Source: a virus
DNA length: 38,937 bases
IMG/VR virus record: IMGVR_UViG_3300045110_000366
Location: 1 to 38,937 of that record
Direction: 5' to 3' (one strand)
Part shown: positions 1 through 5,943 of the stretch, piece after piece
How positions within the stretch are numbered: position 1 is the stretch's first letter
Layout: each line of letters starts with the position of its first letter
Translations under genes and position numbers: made by a program
Notes under the pieces: model-generated
Seen by the model: only the letters and a program-made list of their open reading frames with translations
The model's database searches: none
Told to the model about the DNA's origin: nothing

Positions 1-127
1 TAATAGCTGCGGCCCTTGCCGCGGCAGATATCGTTCTCTCGTTTTGCCGGCCTTGGAGCCGCAGCGGCAACGACCGGCTTTGGCTGTTCCTCAGCCGGCG
101 GCGACGCCTGATGGACCCGCATCGCCT
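1..127. repeat. Terminal overlap, left copy (circular closure)
   Basis: The first 127 bases are identical to the last 127 (38811-38937). A gene reads through without interruption when 38810 is joined to 1, which shows that the molecule closes into a circle. The length equals a common maximum k-mer of de Bruijn graph assemblers, so this is most simply an assembly overlap and not a biological terminal repeat. The unique length is 38,810 bp. Confidence 0.95.
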
Positions 128-335
128 GGACCGGCAGTGTGAAGACGGGCTCCGATGAGAACGCCTGATAGCTCTCGGTGATCACACGCACGGGTGTCGG
201 CAGAGGCATGGTGGACGGCTTGGGCGCGACGGCCCTGTCGGTCTTGGCCGGCGCAGGCGTTGGCTTTGGCACGACTGGCGTCGGCGATAGCACCAGGGCC
301 AGCAGCATCAGCATGATCATGATCGCTTGGCGCAC
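1..335 (-). CDS. Small membrane-anchored or secreted protein, N-terminal part (crosses circle junction)
   Basis: Read across the closure (335 down to 1, then 38810 down to 38777) this is a 122-residue protein. It probably starts at the GTG at 333-335, with GAAGG six bases upstream; an in-frame ATG lies 15 bases further in. The N-terminus is a hydrophobic helix (IMIMLMLLALVLS), then a Pro/Ala/Lys-rich stretch, then a compact end with two Cys (NDICRGKGRSYYNNGRSWRC). This suggests an anchored or exported protein with a small disulfide-capable C-terminal module. It sits in the leftward early operon between a 76-residue membrane protein and a 34-residue membrane peptide. Family and function not recognised. 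Confidence 0.75.
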   Translation of the reverse strand, partial: MRQAIMIMLMLLALVLSPTPVVPKPTPAPAKTDRAVAPKPSTMPLPTPVRVITESYQAFSSEPVFTLPVQAMRVHQASPPAEEQPKPVVAAAAPRPAKRENDICRGKGRSY

Positions 336-378
336 GATGAACCTTCGGAGGGCGGCGCCCACGAGTGCTCGTCCACGA

Positions 379-609
379 TCATGTTGCGTACCAATTTTCG
401 ATGGCGATCCAGGCCAGAATGCCGCTCGGTATGCCGAGCATCATGGCGGCTTCGGCACCGACCCAGAACGAATAGACGAAGCAGACGCCGACGATGGTGC
501 CGATCGACACCAAGTCTCGGCGCAGGACCGGCTGCTCGGCCCAATCACTGTACAGATCGAGCATCCGCGTGAGGCGTGCCGGTATGCGGGGCAGCGGGAT
601 GTTCAGCAT
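379..609 (-). CDS. Small membrane protein, 76 aa
   Basis: I take the ATG at 609, which has AAAGGAG nine bases upstream; the frame is open further 5' but without support. The N-terminal 30 residues are amphipathic and charged (MLNIPLPRIPARLTRMLDLY). Two hydrophobic segments follow, at about residues 32-50 and 54-72, so it is probably a two-pass membrane protein. The size and topology would fit a holin, but the lysis genes are at the other end of the genome and this lies in the leftward early operon. A host-interaction or exclusion role is therefore at least as likely. No family recognised. Confidence 0.7.
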   Translation of the reverse strand: MLNIPLPRIPARLTRMLDLYSDWAEQPVLRRDLVSIGTIVGVCFVYSFWVGAEAAMMLGIPSGILAWIAIENWYAT

Positions 610-707
610 ATCGGTTGCTCCTTTGGAGAGGCAAGCGCGTGCGGGCGCGAGGCCATTCGAACCCGCACGCGCCCTCATGCTGACGGAAGGGCAGAGGGAA
701 CGTACCG

Positions 708-1412
708 TCAGGCGTGAGCTTGGTTGCGGCGCCGCCGCTTCATAGCGAGACCCCAGAGGCCGATGCAGCCAGCGACGATTCCGGGGAAGCCGGCACCCGC
801 CACCGGCCCCGGCACTGCCACCAGCGGGCCGACCTCGATCCGGTAGTGCTCGAAATCGGTGATGGAGCCGCCGACGATCCGGATGTCCAGGTCGGTGATG
901 CGCTCGCCGTTGATGGCGGTGAGATCGAATCCCGATTGGGCAGTCGTCGAGAGTTGGAAGTCCGCGAGGGAAAACCCGGGAGTGAGGGGATTGAATTGAA
1001 ACGTCTTGCTGCTGCCGTCCGCTTCCAGGGCCGTCACCGTGATGAACGCGGTGCCGGTCCCCTTCAAGGAGAAGATGTCCCGGGTGGTGGTGACCAGACT
1101 GGTGTTCGTAGGGTCGAACACCCGGATATCGAGTTCGCTGCTGTTGACGATCTTGATGTCGTTGCCGTTGGCTGCCCCGGAGAAGATGCCGGCCAGGATG
1201 CCGCCGTCGAGGTTGAAGGCGGAGCGGTCCAGAAAGCGGACGACCTCGTCATGTTGGCCGCTGAGCCGGCCCAGGACCAAGCCAGTAGTAAGCTGGCTGA
1301 AGATGACGTTGTCGCCGGTGCCCCCTAGCCCGTGGGTATCGAGGATCACGTCGGCCTTGGCGGGCGCCGTCAGGGCGAGTGCAATGGCGGTAGCGAGTAG
1401 GTATCTACGCAT
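708..1412 (-). CDS. Secreted protein with PEP-CTERM-like sorting tail
   Basis: The 234-residue product has a signal peptide (MRRYLLATAIALALTAPAKA, cleavage probably after AKA). A Thr/Ser/Gly/Asp-rich beta-type domain follows. The last 35 residues have the three parts of an exosortase-type sorting signal: a Pro motif (VPGPVAGAGFPG), a hydrophobic helix (IVAGCIGLWGLA) and a basic end (MKRRRRNQAHA). The start has GAGGGG ten bases upstream. In bacteria such tails are processed by exosortase and the protein is moved to the surface or exopolysaccharide. No exosortase is seen here, so the host enzyme would be needed. The same motif ends the protein at 12424-12978; the middle domains are not obviously related. 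The role for the phage is unknown, and a surface cargo protein expressed early or from the prophage is an inference. Confidence 0.8.
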   Translation of the reverse strand: MRRYLLATAIALALTAPAKADVILDTHGLGGTGDNVIFSQLTTGLVLGRLSGQHDEVVRFLDRSAFNLDGGILAGIFSGAANGNDIKIVNSSELDIRVFDPTNTSLVTTTRDIFSLKGTGTAFITVTALEADGSSKTFQFNPLTPGFSLADFQLSTTAQSGFDLTAINGERITDLDIRIVGGSITDFEHYRIEVGPLVAVPGPVAGAGFPGIVAGCIGLWGLAMKRRRRNQAHA

Positions 1413-1427
1413 TGGGATATAACCCCT

Positions 1428-1634
1428 CTAAGGTTTAAGGTTCAGGTTTGTGTCGTTCGTGTTCCGTTGACGGTCATTGACCTCCTTTGCTTTGAGCAGC
1501 GCCTCCTCCTCCCATTCGACGAGTTCCATGATGGCAGCGTGATAGTCGTCCTCGGACATATCGCCGTTGAGCAACAGGCGCTCCAGGTGATCCAGCATCC
1601 GGTCCACGCGCTCATCAATCTCCTGCTCGGTCAT
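1428..1634 (-). CDS. Small acidic helical protein, 68 aa (paralogue of 3378-3569)
   Basis: The ATG at 1634 follows GAGGT with good spacing. The protein is highly charged and helical. Its core RVDRMLDHLERLLL-N-GDMSEDDYHAA closely matches RVDRMINHLDRLLANRDMSEEDYHKA in the gene at 3378-3569, and both continue with EWEEEAL. The two copies flank the recombination genes, so one arose by duplication. The pattern (helix, S-E-x-D-Y, second helix) is like short SHOCT-type helical hairpins that bind protein partners, but I cannot assign a family. It lies in the leftward operon, ten bases from its upstream neighbour. Confidence 0.75.
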   Translation of the reverse strand: MTEQEIDERVDRMLDHLERLLLNGDMSEDDYHAAIMELVEWEEEALLKAKEVNDRQRNTNDTNLNLKP

Positions 1635-1643
1635 CGGTTTACC

Positions 1644-1835
1644 TCAGCCGTCATTGGCTGGTTCGTTCTGTAGATTCGAAATACGGTCAAACTCTTTTGC
1701 AATCTCGTCATCGAGCCGGTCTCCGGAGCACGGCAGGAACGGGAGACGCCCGGCCATGTACTCGCACAACTGGCGACGCGAGATGATGTCGACCTTCACA
1801 CGCAGGTTCTGTAGCCGCCGCCGACCGTCGATCAT
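1644..1835 (-). CDS. Hypothetical protein, 63 aa
   Basis: This short gene starts 12 bases after the stop of the RecT-like gene. GAGG (within the stop region) lies nine bases before the ATG at 1835. The sequence starts MIDGRRRLQNLRVKVDIISR and contains a Cys pair (RRQLCEYMAGRLPFLPC) and an acidic C-terminal helix. The frame is open upstream into the RecT-like gene, but that part is a shadow. Its position directly behind the annealing protein suggests an accessory recombination role, which is inference only. Confidence 0.65.
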   Translation of the reverse strand: MIDGRRRLQNLRVKVDIISRRQLCEYMAGRLPFLPCSGDRLDDEIAKEFDRISNLQNEPANDG

Positions 1836-1846
1836 TTCGGCAGTCC

Positions 1847-2590
1847 TCACGTCATCAGCCCTCGCAATTCGTCGCCCATCGCGTTGAGCCGCTCGCGTTC
1901 CTTGGCATTGCGGCTCTTGTAGAAAGTCTTGAAGGCGGCCTCGCCGCGCATGGCGGCCTCGCGTGCCATTTCCTCCAGCGACATGGCCGCCCCGCCCGCG
2001 TCGGTTTCGGTGTCGGACGGGGCGACCTGTTCCGCCATCGCGTTGTTCGGCGCGGGTGGCGGTACTTCTCCGGTCTCGGGATCGTGCGGCAGCATCGCAT
2101 TCGGCGCCGGCGCCGGCGGGCGGCGATGGGTGATCGGAATATCGGCAACTTCGGTTTCGTCGAGGAAACCCAGCCCGCACAGCGACAGCGTGGCGCGACG
2201 CTTGGCCTTGGTCTCGGCCTTCATCATGGCATTTGCCAACACCTCGCCCTTGAGGTTGGCAATGGCGACCGCGCCCTTGGCGATGTCGGTGCGGCCATCC
2301 CGGTTGCGCACCTTGGCGGTGACAATGAACACGCCGTCGTGCTCGGTCTCGGTCAGCTCGTCGACCGAAACGCCGTGGATGGTCCGCAATTGATCGGTGC
2401 AATTGCGCAGCGCGTACAGCGTCAGTTTGTTGTTCAAGGTGATGTACTCGAATGGTTTGGTGAGTGGGTTAAGGCCGATACTTTCGCAAACAGCACCATA
2501 GTATTTCACCCGCTCGTCGGGCGTGAGCTTGGCGAGATCGCCCTTGACAATGACGCTCTCCATTATGTCGGTCTTGACGGGGATGTTCAT
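1847..2590 (-). CDS. Putative RecT-like single-strand annealing protein
   Basis: The 247-residue protein begins with a helical region (LTPDERVKYYGAVCESIGLN) followed by PLTKPFEYITLNNKLTLYA. A later block reads AMMKAETKAKRRATLSLCGL. That combination is typical of phage recombinases that anneal single strands (RecT/Redbeta-like), where a multi-Lys/Arg helix binds DNA. Residues about 155-205 are a Pro/Ala/Glu-rich linker, and the C-terminus is a charged helix. The start overlaps the end of the exonuclease gene by four bases (ATGA), which matches the usual exonuclease plus annealing-protein pairing. The assignment rests on motif memory and this pairing; an unrelated annealing family (ERF, Sak-type) is possible. 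Confidence 0.65.
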   Translation of the reverse strand: MNIPVKTDIMESVIVKGDLAKLTPDERVKYYGAVCESIGLNPLTKPFEYITLNNKLTLYALRNCTDQLRTIHGVSVDELTETEHDGVFIVTAKVRNRDGRTDIAKGAVAIANLKGEVLANAMMKAETKAKRRATLSLCGLGFLDETEVADIPITHRRPPAPAPNAMLPHDPETGEVPPPAPNNAMAEQVAPSDTETDAGGAAMSLEEMAREAAMRGEAAFKTFYKSRNAKERERLNAMGDELRGLMT

Positions 2591-3378
2591 GTGATTTCCC
2601 TTAGGCTGAGACGCCCGGCTCTATCCCTGGTTATCGCCACGCCGTAGCCGGTGCATTTCTTGGCGTCCGGCGGCACGATGGATTTGAGATACTTCTCGGC
2701 GTCGGCGCATTCGCGCGCGGTGGCCTTGGTCGCCAGCCAGGTAGCCGCGGCATTGGCCCAGAGATTCGAACCAGTCATGTCGTAATATTTCGACACATCG
2801 ACCGGCGCCGGGACGGCGGGCAGCGTCACCGGCGGCGTGCGGCGTTCTACAAACGCCATGAATTGCTGGCTGCGGCTGACCATCTCCCGAATGTATTCAT
2901 CGTCCCTATTGACGAACTCAACGACCGGCTCGCTGGCACCCATGATCACCGACAGCGCGCATTGCTTGGCGCCGGTGCATTCCATTTGCCAACCCATCTG
3001 CGGCCAGTAGCGGTCGATGATGACCTCGAGCGGCTCCCGTCCGCCGACGTGCTTGCCCTCGAACGGACACGCAAGCGCATCGATCCACCCATCCAGCGTG
3101 CAGGCCGCCCAGTCGTAATGGCGGTGAACAACGACCTCGCCGCGCCGAGTGACCGGCGTACGATTCTTGCGCTCAAACCAGTCGATGTTGAGCTGTTCGG
3201 TTGCGACGCCGAGCTGCACTGCCCACACGTCGGACAGGTCTTCCGGCACGAACGCCGGGTCGTCGGTCATCTCGAGATAGAGGTTCATGATCTTGGCGGC
3301 GTCGCCGGTCATCAGGCAGGCAACCCTGCTGGCCGTCAGCTTTCCGCGCCGCGCCGTGATCTGTTCTGGCGACAACAT
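2587..3378 (-). CDS. YqaJ-like PD-(D/E)XK exonuclease (phage recombination)
   Basis: The 263-residue protein has the order of a lambda-exonuclease/YqaJ fold: an N-terminal RxGKLTASRVA helix (residues 11-20), then D96/D100 in CTLDGWID, E107-x-K109 in PFEGKHV, and a Q/W helix at YWPQMGWQME (124-133). The D...ExK set is the metal-binding catalytic core. The expected role is 5'-3' resection of dsDNA ends to give single strands for the annealing protein encoded next. The start overlaps the preceding stop (TAATG). Length is normal for the family. Confidence 0.85.
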   Translation of the reverse strand: MLSPEQITARRGKLTASRVACLMTGDAAKIMNLYLEMTDDPAFVPEDLSDVWAVQLGVATEQLNIDWFERKNRTPVTRRGEVVVHRHYDWAACTLDGWIDALACPFEGKHVGGREPLEVIIDRYWPQMGWQMECTGAKQCALSVIMGASEPVVEFVNRDDEYIREMVSRSQQFMAFVERRTPPVTLPAVPAPVDVSKYYDMTGSNLWANAAATWLATKATARECADAEKYLKSIVPPDAKKCTGYGVAITRDRAGRLSLREIT

Positions 3379-3569
3379 TACTCAGCCTCGCCCCTGGCCC
3401 TCGACAGCGCCTCCTCTTCCCACTCGCACAATTCGCGCAGTGCCTTGTGGTAATCCTCCTCGCTCATGTCGCGGTTTGCCAATAGCCGATCGAGGTGGTT
3501 GATCATTCGGTCAACCCGTTGTTCGATCTCGCGCTCGCTCGTCGGCCAGGCATTGACGGTTATGTCCAT
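3378..3569 (-). CDS. Small acidic helical protein, 63 aa (paralogue of 1428-1634)
   Basis: I choose the ATG at 3569 over the GTG at 3584, because GGAG inside the longer version lies nine bases upstream and serves as its ribosome site. The start overlaps the stop of the winged-helix gene by ten bases. The core RVDRMINHLDRLLANRDMSE matches the gene at 1428-1634, as does the ending EWEEEAL. The stop overlaps the exonuclease start (TAATG), so expression is probably coupled to the recombination module. Function unknown. Confidence 0.75.
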   Translation of the reverse strand: MDITVNAWPTSEREIEQRVDRMINHLDRLLANRDMSEEDYHKALRELCEWEEEALSRARGEAE

Positions 3570-3820
3570 GTCGGCAAGCTCCACAGATAGAAACTGTGAG
3601 GGCTACCGCAGGTACGGCAGGCTGCGCCTCGTATCTCCTTCTCGAGCCGGCCATAGGCTGCGAGCTTCGAGCAGATCGACGTGACGGTGCTCAGTTTGGC
3701 GTCGAGCCGGTCGGCCAGTTGGCGTGACGTGAGCGGGGTGCCGACGCGCGTGAGCTCGTTGACGACGAGCAAGCGCATCGAGAACCCGTCACGATATGGC
3801 TTGGCGGCGGCGGCAGGCAT
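3560..3820 (-). CDS. Winged-helix DNA-binding protein with Cys pair, 86 aa
   Basis: Residues about 15-62 read as a winged helix: MRLLVVNELTRVGTPLTSRQ, then a recognition-helix-like stretch ADRLDAKLSTVTSICSKL and a turn AAYGRLEKE. The end holds CRTCGSPHSFYLW, a Cys pair of zinc-ribbon type with a terminal aromatic strand. GGGAG lies six bases before the ATG. Probably a small regulator or DNA-binding accessory in the leftward operon. The family is not named with certainty. Confidence 0.65.
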   Translation of the reverse strand: MPAAAAKPYRDGFSMRLLVVNELTRVGTPLTSRQLADRLDAKLSTVTSICSKLAAYGRLEKEIRGAACRTCGSPHSFYLWSLPTWT

Positions 3821-3843
3821 CGGCGGCTCCCGGCGCTCTATGG

Positions 3844-4101
3844 TTATGGTGCGTCTGGCGATGGCGCAGCCGCTGGAGCAGTGGTGGGGGCAGGTGCGGA
3901 TGCTTCAGCCGCCACTGCCGCAACTTCCTCGCCAGTTATGATTTCTGTTGCACGCTTGATGCGATCAAAATATTCAGACTCTGCCCTTTTGATTTGAGCA
4001 AGATAGATTTCGCGGGCACGCTCGACAGCATTGAGATGATTAAGTACGTTTACGTTCATACCTTTGACAGCCTTGGAGGCCTTTACGATTGCAGTGCTCA
4101 T
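3844..4101 (-). CDS. Hypothetical helical protein with Ala/Pro tail, 85 aa
   Basis: The start overlaps the stop of the upstream DUF3102-type gene (ATGA), which implies coupling. Residues 1-58 form a predicted amphipathic helix (HLNAVERAREIYLAQIKRAE). The last 25 residues are almost only Ala, Pro, Ser and Thr, a flexible tail. No catalytic motif is seen and the function is unknown. Confidence 0.7.
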   Translation of the reverse strand: MSTAIVKASKAVKGMNVNVLNHLNAVERAREIYLAQIKRAESEYFDRIKRATEIITGEEVAAVAAEASAPAPTTAPAAAPSPDAP

Positions 4102-4667
4102 ACGAATCTCCTGGTTGTTGCGATGTCTTTGAGTTGCTCGCGGACGGTATTCAGACGAGCCATGGCGTCTCTTGAGCCGCCTTGGTCTGGGTGAAGGCGC
4201 GTTGCCAACGCGCGGTAACCCAGGTCGATGAGTTTGAGAGCTAATTCCCGGTGCAGCCTGATCTCGGCATCGCGTGACTGCCGTTCATCGGCCAGCCGGT
4301 TGACGTTGACGTTAGCGGTAAAGTCGCGGATCGAACGAGCACTGCCGGTGCGGCGGGCCGCATCAGACTGACGCTCGCCGAGCGTCTGGTGAATTGTCTC
4401 GTGCACGAGGCCACCACTGCTCACGTGCTCAGCGAGTTTCATGTAGCGGTATGCTGTGTGCTTGCTCAGTTCAAAGTTCTGCGATAACCACTTGGTCCAA
4501 CCGCCGCTACCAGACACCTGCTCGCGGGCTTCCAGCAGCATTTCGCCAGCGCGCCGGTAGTGCTCCAGACCTGCCTGATCGGCAGCGCCCAACTCATTCT
4601 TGATCAACGGGACCAGAACCTTGAGCGGGCGCGATACTTGCGTTTTACGGACGACGGCGACGTTCAT
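4098..4667 (-). CDS. DUF3102-like protein with C-terminal J-domain-like HPD segment
   Basis: First gene of the leftward operon. The ATG at 4667 is preferred (189 residues); the frame also allows a start at 4703, but that lies inside the promoter. Residues about 15-90 match phage DUF3102 proteins: LVPLIKNELGAADQAGLEHY, then GGWTKWLSQNFELSKHTAYRYMKLAEHV, a helix-turn-helix-like stretch. The C-terminus reads YRALATRLHPDQGGSRDAMA, an HPD motif in the correct J-domain context (helix II, HPD loop, helix III), although helix I is poor. DUF3102 proteins are DNA-binding regulators or replication accessories in phages and plasmids. The HPD end suggests recruitment of host DnaK, but that is inference. 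Confidence 0.7.
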   Translation of the reverse strand: MNVAVVRKTQVSRPLKVLVPLIKNELGAADQAGLEHYRRAGEMLLEAREQVSGSGGWTKWLSQNFELSKHTAYRYMKLAEHVSSGGLVHETIHQTLGERQSDAARRTGSARSIRDFTANVNVNRLADERQSRDAEIRLHRELALKLIDLGYRALATRLHPDQGGSRDAMARLNTVREQLKDIATTRRFV

Positions 4668-4699
4668 GGTGGGGGGTGGCTCCCGGTGAATGTGGGAGC

Positions 4700-4729
4700 A
4701 CACTAATTCACAAAATGTGAATCTGTCAA
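4700..4729 (-). promoter_or_regulatory. Leftward early promoter (PL-like)
   Basis: On the minus strand a perfect -35 box TTGACA (4729-4724) is followed after 18 bases by TAGTGT (4705-4700) as -10; a 17-base alternative is TTAGTG. The spacer contains the palindrome at 4707-4721, so bound repressor would block polymerase. It reads into the gene starting at 4667. Confidence 0.6.
4707..4721. promoter_or_regulatory. Operator palindrome OL1 (TTCACAAAATGTGAA)
   Basis: A perfect 5-bp arm TTCAC, five-base spacer, GTGAA. It is one of four sites with the same arms in and around the repressor gene. It lies between the -35 and -10 of the leftward promoter. Confidence 0.75.
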
Positions 4730-4737
4730 CGATCTAT

Positions 4738-4752
4738 TTCACGTCGCGTGAA
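4738..4752. promoter_or_regulatory. Operator palindrome OL2 (TTCACGTCGCGTGAA)
   Basis: Same arms as OL1. Centre-to-centre distance is 31 bp, close to three helical turns, so the two bound dimers could sit on one face and contact each other. It lies upstream of the leftward -35 box and three bases from the repressor stop codon. Confidence 0.75.
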
Positions 4753-4754
4753 TT

Positions 4755-5084
4755 CTATTGCTTGGGCGTTTTCGGCCCTCTCCGGCCACGCGCCCGACTC
4801 AAGTCCACTGGGCCAAGGCGCTCGCGCGCGCGAATTTTTTCAAGCAAATCGCTAGGCAGGCGGCCACGATCGCCGTCGTAAACCCATTCGAACGTAAAGC
4901 CGTACTCGTCCTTGAGCCGATATACTGCGTCGACAGTGATGCGCCGCGTGCCCTCTGGGTTGACGTATTGTGACCATTGATTAGGGCGCAGCCCTGTGTT
5001 TTTGCAGAGTTCTGTGGCCGAGACGTCAAGAGCCTCCCGTGTCAACTCGAGCCGATAGGCAATGTCGCGCTGGCTTCTGGACAT
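4755..5084 (-). CDS. XRE-family repressor (CI-like), 109 aa
   Basis: Residues about 8-75 form a helix-turn-helix of the XRE/HTH_3 type: RLELTREALDVSATELCKNT, GLRPNQWSQYVNPE, RRITVDAVYRLKDEYG, then FTFEWVYDGD and a short basic tail. There is no LexA-type autocleavage domain (no Ala/Cys-Gly site, no Ser-Lys pair). If this is the lysogeny repressor it is not controlled by RecA cleavage, unlike lambda CI. It is transcribed away from the Cro-like gene and lies between the two operator pairs, the usual arrangement of a lysogeny switch. A Cys in the recognition region (ELCKN) is notable. Confidence 0.8.
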   Translation of the reverse strand: MSRSQRDIAYRLELTREALDVSATELCKNTGLRPNQWSQYVNPEGTRRITVDAVYRLKDEYGFTFEWVYDGDRGRLPSDLLEKIRARERLGPVDLSRARGRRGPKTPKQ

Positions 5085-5102
5085 AGCGGGATTGGCAGCC
5101 GG

Positions 5103-5117
5103 TTCACGTCTTGTGAA
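5103..5117. promoter_or_regulatory. Operator palindrome OR1 (TTCACGTCTTGTGAA)
   Basis: Same TTCAC/GTGAA arms as the leftward operators, located 18 bases before the repressor start. Binding here would probably control the repressor gene itself. A half site with the right arm only (CTTGTGAA, 5127-5134) follows. Confidence 0.75.
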
Positions 5118-5137
5118 AATCTCCTTCTTGTGAAATC

Positions 5138-5166
5138 TTGACTACTTCACGTAATGTGAATATCCA
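5138..5166 (+). promoter_or_regulatory. Rightward early promoter (PR-like)
   Basis: TTGACT (5138-5143), a 17-base spacer, then TATCCA (5161-5166). The spacer is almost exactly the operator at 5146-5160. A transcript started about seven bases after the -10 box would begin at or next to the ATG at 5172, giving a leaderless message. Confidence 0.65.
5146..5160. promoter_or_regulatory. Operator palindrome OR3 (TTCACGTAATGTGAA)
   Basis: Perfect arms. It fills the spacer of the rightward promoter in the same way that OL1 fills the spacer of the leftward promoter. Confidence 0.8.
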
Positions 5167-5171
5167 TAAGC

Positions 5172-5396
5172 ATGCTCACCACCGTCGACTCCGTCATTGA
5201 AGCTCTTGGTGGCCCGACCGCGACGGCAACTGTTGTTGGGGTTCGTCCGTCTGCGATCAGTAATTGGAAGACTCGCGGCAGTATCCCGTCCGACAAGTTC
5301 ATGCTTCTGGAGAGAGCCCTTGCCGACCGAGGCAAAGGCAAGCCATCGCCTGATCTCTTTGGATTTGAGACGCCATCCGAAGAGGCCGCATCTTAG
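5172..5396 (+). CDS. Cro-like (YdaS-type) HTH protein, 74 aa
   Basis: Short helix-turn-helix protein, MLTTVDSVIEALGGPTATAT, VVGVRPSAISNWKTRGSIPS, then a helix (DKFMLLERALADRGK). The AISNWKTRGSIP signature is that of YdaS/Cro proteins. It is divergent from the repressor and is the first gene after the rightward promoter, so it should oppose the repressor at the shared operators. No ribosome-binding site is seen; it is probably translated from a leaderless mRNA. Confidence 0.8.
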   Translation: MLTTVDSVIEALGGPTATATVVGVRPSAISNWKTRGSIPSDKFMLLERALADRGKGKPSPDLFGFETPSEEAAS

Positions 5397-5415
5397 CAAC
5401 GGAGTGGAGCTGCTC

Positions 5416-5928
5416 ATGCGCACTACATTCCGCACCGCCGCCGTTTCAGCAAATCAGGGGAGTGGCGAAATGTGCACCGTTCTGGGCACATCGCGGCACC
5501 TGAATTCCACGATAGCCCAATGTTTGCGAGCCATTTTCCCGAGCAAGACGTGGCTGCGATTGATCGAATTGACCGGCCTTTCGGAGCGCACCGCCAAGTA
5601 TCGTATGAGCGGAGAACGTGATTTCAGCGCCAGCGAATTAGCCGCGCTTCTACGCTCCGAGCACGGGCTCGACTTCCTCGCCGCCATCATGGCCGACGCC
5701 AGCCCGCGATGGTGGGTGCAGGTCCAATCCGCATTCAAGCTCGGCGCCATGCGCCGCCACCGGCAGCAACTGCAAGAGGCAATCCATGAAGCCGAGCGGT
5801 TGGGGTACACGCTGGCCCGAGCGGAAACTGCCTTGGGCGTTTGCGATGAGGACTTCCATCGCCCTCAGACTGATGCGCTGGGGGCGATCCGCAGCAATAT
5901 GCATCGCCCCATGGCTCGCAAACGATGA
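5416..5928 (+). CDS. Putative phage regulator with HTH, 170 aa
   Basis: The ATG at 5416 has GGAGC five bases upstream. The frame is open further 5' across the Cro-like gene, but that part is a shadow. Residues about 40-80 (TWLRLIELTGLSERTAKYRM, then FSASELAALLRSEHGLDFLA) read as a helix-turn-helix with a companion helix bundle. Residues about 90-140 form a long charged helix (RRHRQQLQEAIHEAERLGYT). Directly downstream of the Cro-like gene, it could be a CII-like or O-like early regulator. No specific family is claimed. Confidence 0.65.
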   Translation: MRTTFRTAAVSANQGSGEMCTVLGTSRHLNSTIAQCLRAIFPSKTWLRLIELTGLSERTAKYRMSGERDFSASELAALLRSEHGLDFLAAIMADASPRWWVQVQSAFKLGAMRRHRQQLQEAIHEAERLGYTLARAETALGVCDEDFHRPQTDALGAIRSNMHRPMARKR

Positions 5929-5943
5929 TGGGGAGGGGCGGCC

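Noticed and set aside
1-127. Biological direct terminal repeat
   Set aside because: Length equals a standard assembler k-mer and a gene crosses the join; HK97-type TerL does not require such a repeat.
1836-2402. Upstream part of the frame that holds the 63-residue gene
   Set aside because: Overlaps the RecT-like gene in another frame and is Arg/Gly-rich; only the part after 1835 is supported.
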